A stretch of DNA of 11,333 bases from contig PCCT01000114.1 of the NCBI GenBank assembly GCA_002731985.1, forward strand, positions 1 through 11,333, read 5' to 3'. Position numbers and translations under genes: made by a program. The notes under the pieces were generated by a model that saw only the letters and a list, made by a program, of their open reading frames with translations, made no database searches and was not told where the DNA came from. The stretch is from Nitrospinota bacterium. Lineage in GTDB: Bacteria > Nitrospinota > Nitrospinia > Nitrospinales > VA-1. Shown here one piece after another: positions 8,146 to 11,333 of the stretch (positions within the stretch are counted from its first letter, which is position 1; each line of letters opens with the position of its first letter).

Positions 8146-8175
8146 CCCACAATAGCTACTTTTCCCACCGACCAG

Positions 8176-8203
8176 AGCAGTTTATTGGCCCCACGCCTAG
8201 TGG
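8176..8203 (-). repeat. Left arm of the 28-bp inverted repeat flanking lexA
   Basis: This arm is the reverse complement of 8871-8898 with a single mismatch (27/28). It overlaps the lexA stop codon (8197-8199), so the final lexA codon lies inside it. It contains the palindrome CCAC-GCCTA-GTGG (8191-8203). Just outside the arm, CTGGTC (minus strand) aligns with CAGGTC of the other copy if 5 nt are skipped, so the original repeat was probably longer and has lost AGGCG here. Confidence 0.85.
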
Positions 8204-8802
8204 AATTTTCGCATAACGCCTATGACTACGCCCTGGATTTTAAAATCTCCCTGCTTCACAAAAATGGGATCCATCTCCGGATTGGCTGGTTGCAGGCGCA
8301 CACCATCCGCTTCCTTGTAAAACCTTTTCAAAGTCGCCCGGTCATTGTCCAGCAACGCAACCACCGTTTCCCCGTTGTTTGCCGAATCCCTTTTCTCCAC
8401 GATTACATAATCACCATCCTTGATATGATCCTCGATCATCGAGTTTCCCTTCACCCGAAGGACGAAAATATTTTTATCATCCGGGTCCGGCAAAAAAGAC
8501 ATCACCTCGCGATTTTCCATAGCCTCAATCGGTTTACCCGCGACGATGTGACCGAGCACTGCGTACTCTCGGGATGAAAAATCCGCTGGTTTCTCATCAA
8601 TAATCTCAATCGCGCGGCTCAAGTTTTGATGTTTACGGATGAGTTTCTTGGCTTCCAGATGACTCAAATGCTTATGCACTGTCGCCGGCGAACTCAGTTT
8701 GAACCGCTTGCCAATTTCGGCGATGCTCGGCGCATAACCTTTGCTCTGAATATGTTCTTTCAAATACTGGTAAATCTCACGCTGGCGTTTGGTCAGAAAC
8801 AT
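8197..8802 (-). CDS. lexA: SOS repressor LexA
   Basis: LexA represses damage-response genes and, on contact with RecA-ssDNA filaments, cuts itself. The 201-residue length is typical. Residues 1-65 form the winged-helix DNA-binding domain (KGYAPSIAEIGKRFKLSSPATVHKHL). The self-cleavage bond is Ala88-Gly89 (GHIVAGKPIEA); Ser121 (KGNSMIEDHI) and Lys159 (RATLKRFY) are the catalytic Ser/Lys dyad of the S24 peptidase domain. The start ATG at 8802 is preceded by a strong Shine-Dalgarno (AGGGGGGA, 8 nt away). It heads the dinB and PLP-enzyme operon. The recognition region SPATVHKHLSHLEAKKLI differs from the E. coli protein, and neither the E. coli nor the Bacillus SOS box is visible upstream, so this lineage probably uses its own operator. 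The stop codon lies inside an inverted repeat arm. Confidence 0.97.
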   Translation of the reverse strand: MFLTKRQREIYQYLKEHIQSKGYAPSIAEIGKRFKLSSPATVHKHLSHLEAKKLIRKHQNLSRAIEIIDEKPADFSSREYAVLGHIVAGKPIEAMENREVMSFLPDPDDKNIFVLRVKGNSMIEDHIKDGDYVIVEKRDSANNGETVVALLDNDRATLKRFYKEADGVRLQPANPEMDPIFVKQGDFKIQGVVIGVMRKFH

Positions 8803-8841
8803 GCCACAAATCCCCCCTATTCGGTCTTAAATATGCCACCC

Positions 8842-8870
8842 ATCATAGGCGAATAAAAAACGAAAATCAA
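8842..8870 (-). promoter_or_regulatory. lexA promoter
   Basis: On the minus strand TTGATT (8870-8865) and TATGAT (8847-8842) are separated by 17 bp. The -10 matches consensus at 5/6. Transcription should start near 8835, leaving a leader of about 33 nt that carries the Shine-Dalgarno. The -35 directly abuts the right arm of the inverted repeat. TATG-N8-CATA overlaps the -10 and start site and is a weak operator candidate. Confidence 0.6.
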
Positions 8871-8924
8871 CCACTAGGCGTGGAGCCAATAAACTGCTAG
8901 GCGCAGGTCTAGCCCCTGTTAGAC
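8871..8924 (+). repeat. Right copy of the lexA-flanking repeat with three hairpins
   Basis: This copy contains the 28-bp arm at 8871-8898 and continues into a compact series of palindromes: CCAC-TAGGC-GTGG (8871-8883), CTGC-TAGGC-GCAG (8894-8906) and GTCTA-N8-TAGAC (8907-8924). The first two have different stems but the same TAGGC loop, as if the loop is conserved while the stem varies. It lies between the divergent lexA and arsC promoters, so it could also be a regulatory site. Confidence 0.75.
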
Positions 8925-8934
8925 ATAGCATCTG

Positions 8935-8963
8935 TTGAGCCTCTGCGGTTAAACGGGTATAAA
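8935..8963 (+). promoter_or_regulatory. arsC promoter placed to give a leaderless mRNA
   Basis: TTGAGC (8935-8940) and TATAAA (8958-8963) are separated by exactly 17 bp, matching consensus at 4/6 and 5/6. Transcription would begin 6-7 nt downstream, at 8970-8971, which is the A of the arsC ATG. No Shine-Dalgarno precedes the ATG, which agrees with leaderless translation. Confidence 0.55.
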
Positions 8964-8970
8964 CAATGAT

Positions 8971-9405
8971 ATGGAAGATAAACTGAAAATTCTTTTTCTG
9001 TGTACCGGTAACTCGTGTCGGAGCCAGATGGCTGAGGGTTGGGCGCGGCACCTCAAGGGCAATGTCATCGAACCTTACTCAGCGGGGATGATCGCGCACG
9101 GTCTCAACGCACGCGCGGTTGAGGTGATGAAAGAGGCGGGAGTGGATATCTCTGGTCACCTATCCAAGGAAGTCGGATCTTTGGTGGATGTTCCTTTCGA
9201 TTACGTCATCACTGTATGCGGTCACGCCGACGAGCATTGCCCTGCTTTCCCAAGCAAAACTCAGGTCGTCCATGTCGGATTCGATGATCCGCCGAGTCTT
9301 GCCGCAGGTGCGCAGAACGAAGAAGAAGCCTTGTCGCATTTCCGTCGTGTGCGTGATGAGATAAGAGTGTTTATCGAAACGTTGCCGGATAAACTATCGG
9401 AGTGA
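8971..9405 (+). CDS. arsC: Arsenate reductase, thioredoxin-coupled (LMW protein tyrosine phosphatase fold)
   Basis: This enzyme reduces arsenate to arsenite in the cytoplasm using a chain of Cys residues and thioredoxin. The 144-residue product has the phosphate loop CTGNSCR with nucleophile Cys11 and Arg17. The redox pair Cys83 and Cys90 sits in TVCGHADEHC, and the general-acid Asp region is FDDPP (105-108). The Cys positions are each shifted by one from those of the Staphylococcus pI258 enzyme as I recall them (10, 82, 89), so it should be a working reductase and not a plain tyrosine phosphatase. No arsR, arsB or acr3 gene is adjacent; it stands alone, divergent from lexA. An overlapping out-of-frame ATG at 8966-8968 does not lead to an alternative protein. 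The predicted mRNA has no leader. Confidence 0.95.
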   Translation: MEDKLKILFLCTGNSCRSQMAEGWARHLKGNVIEPYSAGMIAHGLNARAVEVMKEAGVDISGHLSKEVGSLVDVPFDYVITVCGHADEHCPAFPSKTQVVHVGFDDPPSLAAGAQNEEEALSHFRRVRDEIRVFIETLPDKLSE

Positions 9406-9418
9406 CCTTGAGAAAATC

Positions 9419-9706
9419 TCACAACAAACCTCCCCTAACCTCCCACGCTTCGCTCTGGACAGGCCTCTTTAAAAAGAGGGGTTCATTTAATGTTCCCCCT
9501 TTAAAAAGGGGGAGTTTTATAATTGGCCCCCTCACGCAAGCCATCCACTGAATCGAAATAAGCGATAACGGAATAGTATTTGGCCCCACGCAAACTAAAC
9601 CTAAAGTCCCCAGCAACAACACTTTTTCTCCGGTTTGAGGTTTTTTCCGTGGCTCCCGCAGTGGACTCAGTTTCTCAAAGTCGTATACATCGGAATAAGA
9701 GTTCAT
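9419..9706 (-). CDS. Small hypothetical membrane protein with a repeat-derived C-terminus
   Basis: A 95-codon frame starts at an ATG (9706) with a good Shine-Dalgarno, GTGAGG 6 nt upstream. I do not recognise it. Residues 1-27 are charged and begin MNSYSDVYDFEKLSPL; residues about 28-55 are hydrophobic (VLLLGTLGLV, then PLSLISI) and could make one membrane helix. From about residue 63 the protein is read out of the tandem hairpins and a flanking repeat-like stretch (KLPLFKGG, EPLFLKR, VQSEAWEVRGG), so that part is probably not original coding sequence. Either a small membrane protein lost its stop and now reads into a repeat, or the frame is chance. The start signal favours a real translated N-terminus. 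It overlaps the arsC terminator on the opposite strand. Confidence 0.4.
   Translation of the reverse strand: MNSYSDVYDFEKLSPLREPRKKPQTGEKVLLLGTLGLVCVGPNTIPLSLISIQWMACVRGPIIKLPLFKGGTLNEPLFLKRPVQSEAWEVRGGLL
9464..9512. repeat. Two tandem A/T-C/G hairpins
   Basis: CCTCTTT-AA-AAAGAGG (9464-9479) and CCCCCTTT-AA-AAAGGGGG (9495-9512) are two perfect palindromes of the same design, 15 nt apart. Sequences like these, with the flanking CCTCCCCTAACCTCCC (9429-9444), resemble a common dispersed repeat that translates to Pro/Arg/Gly-rich frames. Here they form the 3' part of the small minus-strand ORF. Confidence 0.65.
9495..9518 (+). terminator. Possible terminator of arsC
   Basis: The 8-bp stem CCCCCTTT/AAAGGGGG is followed by AG and then TTTT (9515-9518) on the plus strand. 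It lies about 90 bp after the arsC stop. The short T-run and its likely repeat origin keep this tentative. Confidence 0.4.
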
Positions 9707-9718
9707 GACACACCTCAC

Positions 9719-9993
9719 TGTTGAATATTTTTTCCATCTATTGTCAGTTCATGTATCCGCATTCAACATGCCAAATAAAGCCCGCAAAATATTTTTCAAC
9801 ATAAGTCGCGATTTCACAGAAACATTTTCCAAACTTAATAACAGACCCTAAGAATATTTTCAGAGTCGCATGTTATGATTTTTTAAACATATTGCAAAAT
9901 TTCATCCTAATCCATGAGAAGCTTGCAATCTCCACCCACGGGTATTAGTCTTGGGAATAGAATTTTTATAGAAAATTTCAACTGGCCGAACCC
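9719..9993. other. A/T-rich intergenic region
   Basis: No gene is visible between the small ORF and the phosphoesterase. It is A/T-rich and should hold promoters for both. A possible -10 for the phosphoesterase is TATAGA (9967-9972), about 20 bp before its ATG, but I find no -35 at the right distance. No conserved RNA structure is apparent. Confidence 0.4.
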
Positions 9994-11127
9994 ATGAAAA
10001 ATTTTCTCGCAGCGAATCCTTCCTTTAGCAAGCTGGCTCTGTTTATATGCGTGATTTTATTGTCCATCACGGAGTGTATCGCGGCGGAACCCTCTGCCAA
10101 AACTTATGATGAGACCTTGCGTGTAGGCGTGGTGGGCGATACCGGAGTCGGCGAGCGGGCATATCATCCGGGTTTCCTGGCCGTCGCCGAGGCATTGAAG
10201 AGTCAGCGTCCCGATCTGCTGTTGCATCTTGGAGATTTTGTTTATCAGCCGAAAATGTTTCCGCAAATCTGCCCGGAACGATATGTACGTGAAATCCGCG
10301 AAACTCTGGCAGATCCGTTCGAGTTCAAACTGTTCGTTCCCGGAGATAACGACCTGCCCCCGCAGGCAAAAAAGCCAAAGGGGTCTGGGTGCTGGGAAAA
10401 GATCGACCGGATGGACAACGAATTCGATTCGTTCCCGGCATCTGCTAACGGACCCGGTCCCTACGAAGGAACAATGGCTCTCGGCAATACACTTTTTGCG
10501 GTGCTCAACACCTATCCGTGGCAGGACCCAACACCTTGGCTCGCGCCCCGCATTGCAAAAGCTAAAGGCAACGGACTATGGGTCATCATCGCTCTGCACG
10601 AACCTGCCATCACCACCGCGTGGTACTTGGAAAAACGGGATACTGTGCTGAAACAAATCAACACACTCAAACCCGACCTGGTGTTTGCTGGCAACCAGCA
10701 TTCCTATGAACGGTTTCATCCGATGGGAATTCCTGAGCAAGACGGAACACTCCCCTTTGTTGCATCCACATCCGGGAACTATTCTAAAGGAGACGGGTCG
10801 ATTCACGTGATTTCAGGCGGCGGCGGCGCTACCTTCAAACCGTTTGCCGATCTACAAGGATACCAAAAACGGACCGCACCGAAAGAAGTGTTCGATGCAT
10901 TGGCCACCCGCGCGCTCATGAACCATTTCATAATTTTGGAAATCGAACCGGATATTTTGAGAGCTACCACCTACAAAGTATGCCCTCAAGCAAATTCAGA
11001 AAATCCCAGATGGAAAGCGGACAAACCAATGTGGAACAAAATCACACTGGAGTGCGAAGGCCAGTCAGCCGGTGTCACTGTCTTTGACCGATTTCAAATC
11101 CACCGCCCACCAATACAGGTTGAGTAA
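9994..11127 (+). CDS. Exported purple-acid-phosphatase-like metallophosphoesterase
   Basis: The 377-residue protein has a signal peptide (basic start, core LALFICVILLSI, then ECIAA with probable cleavage near residue 31), so it acts in the periplasm or outside. The core is a calcineurin-like two-metal phosphoesterase with motifs in the purple acid phosphatase order: GDTG (Asp49), GDFVY (Asp81, Tyr84), GDND (117-120), LHEP (His202) and GNQHSYER (233-240). Two motifs depart from the textbook forms: GDND for GNHE, and GNQH for GHxH, which loses the first His. I recall GDNE/GDND as common in one bacterial branch, so the enzyme may still be active with altered metal ligands. Cys residues at 93, 133, 333 and 354 could form disulfides. 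No Shine-Dalgarno is seen before the ATG, and the start was chosen because it gives the signal peptide. It has no obvious partner gene; the natural substrate is unknown. Confidence 0.88.
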   Translation: MKNFLAANPSFSKLALFICVILLSITECIAAEPSAKTYDETLRVGVVGDTGVGERAYHPGFLAVAEALKSQRPDLLLHLGDFVYQPKMFPQICPERYVREIRETLADPFEFKLFVPGDNDLPPQAKKPKGSGCWEKIDRMDNEFDSFPASANGPGPYEGTMALGNTLFAVLNTYPWQDPTPWLAPRIAKAKGNGLWVIIALHEPAITTAWYLEKRDTVLKQINTLKPDLVFAGNQHSYERFHPMGIPEQDGTLPFVASTSGNYSKGDGSIHVISGGGGATFKPFADLQGYQKRTAPKEVFDALATRALMNHFIILEIEPDILRATTYKVCPQANSENPRWKADKPMWNKITLECEGQSAGVTVFDRFQIHRPPIQVE

Positions 11128-11201
11128 AAACCTCATCACAAGCAAAACGATCCCATAAATCTCACTACTCTTCTTTCGTAATTTTTCTCCAGAGATTAAT
11201 G

Positions 11202-11218
11202 CTAATATGAAATATTAG
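11202..11218. repeat. A/T-rich perfect palindrome upstream of the last gene
   Basis: CTAATAT-GAA-ATATTAG is a 7-bp perfect inverted repeat with a 3-nt spacer, 33 bp before the ATG of the right-edge gene. It could be an operator, or the leader hairpin of that gene. No T-run follows, so it is not a terminator of the phosphoesterase. Confidence 0.35.
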
Positions 11219-11251
11219 TTAGTCGCACATTTTTCCGGGGGATGATTGAAA

Positions 11252-11333
11252 ATGGGTCGGGATATTTCTAGGGAAGAATTTTCGCCAGAAGATTTTCAAG
11301 AGTTCCATCTGCGTCTTCGAGAAGAAAGCCTGC
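11252..11333 (+). CDS. N-terminal fragment of an unrecognised protein, cut by the window edge
   Basis: An ATG at 11252 preceded by GGGGGA (11236-11241, about 10 nt upstream) opens a frame of 27 codons that runs off the window, beginning MGRDISREEFSPEDF and continuing with an acidic and Arg-rich helix-like stretch. There is no signal peptide or membrane segment, so it is probably cytoplasmic. The pattern MGxxIxxxxFxxxDFxxFxxRLxEE faintly recalls the N-terminus of some glutamate-cysteine ligases, but that is memory of a short motif and should not be taken as an assignment. A different ATG at 11242 is out of frame and stops after nine codons. Confidence 0.55.
   Translation, partial: MGRDISREEFSPEDFQEFHLRLREESL

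Noticed and set aside
8176..8898. lexA carried by an insertion sequence or integron cassette
   Set aside because: No transposase or integrase, no target-site duplication outside the arms, and lexA looks like a normal housekeeping copy in operon with dinB.
8871..8924. Riboswitch or arsenic-responsive leader of arsC
   Set aside because: The predicted arsC promoter lies downstream of the hairpins, so they would not be in its transcript, and no known aptamer motif is visible.
9580..9591. TTGGCCCCACGC, a 12-bp match to the core of the lexA-flanking repeat
   Set aside because: The match ends abruptly on both sides and includes no TAGGC/GCCTA palindrome, so it may be chance; it lies within the small ORF.

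Overview
The window looks like chromosome from a diderm (Gram-negative) bacterium of moderate GC content. The evidence is two Lpp-type lipoproteins (one with a SPOR domain), an RND/MMPL exporter and a periplasmic phosphoesterase. The phylum cannot be fixed from this stretch; Nitrospinota or another deltaproteobacterium-like lineage is only a guess. I see no tRNA, rRNA, CRISPR array, insertion sequence or phage gene.

Left part (1-5430), envelope functions. On the minus strand an 844-residue MMPL/RND-family exporter is followed, 127 bp downstream, by the first 34 codons of a secreted protein cut by the window edge. Divergent from the exporter is a two-gene lipoprotein operon. Its 5' gene starts at a GTG downstream of a textbook sigma-70 promoter. 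Its 3' gene begins 1 nt after the stop of the first and adds a peptidoglycan-binding SPOR domain. Both lipoproteins carry a domain resembling the GNA1162/DUF799 (LpoB/CsgG-like) outer-membrane lipoproteins.

Middle (5431-8970), SOS block. A 283-bp convergent gap holds degenerate repeat-like sequence and hairpins. Then, all on the minus strand, lexA, dinB (Pol IV) and a class V PLP enzyme probably form one operon transcribed from a promoter at 8842-8870. lexA is bracketed by a near-perfect 28-bp inverted repeat (27/28). The promoter-side copy continues into two more hairpins, and two of the three share the loop TAGGC. A second, unrelated repeat-like sequence lies between lexA and dinB and probably explains the spurious N-terminal extension of the longest dinB frame.

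Right part (8935-11333). A thioredoxin-type arsenate reductase (arsC) has a promoter whose predicted transcription start falls on its ATG, so the mRNA looks leaderless. Downstream, paired A/T-C/G hairpins serve as a possible terminator and also form the 3' part of a small minus-strand ORF with a good Shine-Dalgarno. An exported purple-acid-phosphatase-like metallophosphoesterase follows, and the first 27 codons of an unrecognised gene close the window.

I see no clear multi-gene novel system. The most unusual items are the lexA-flanking repeat with shared-loop hairpins, the leaderless arsC, and the paired GNA1162-like lipoproteins.
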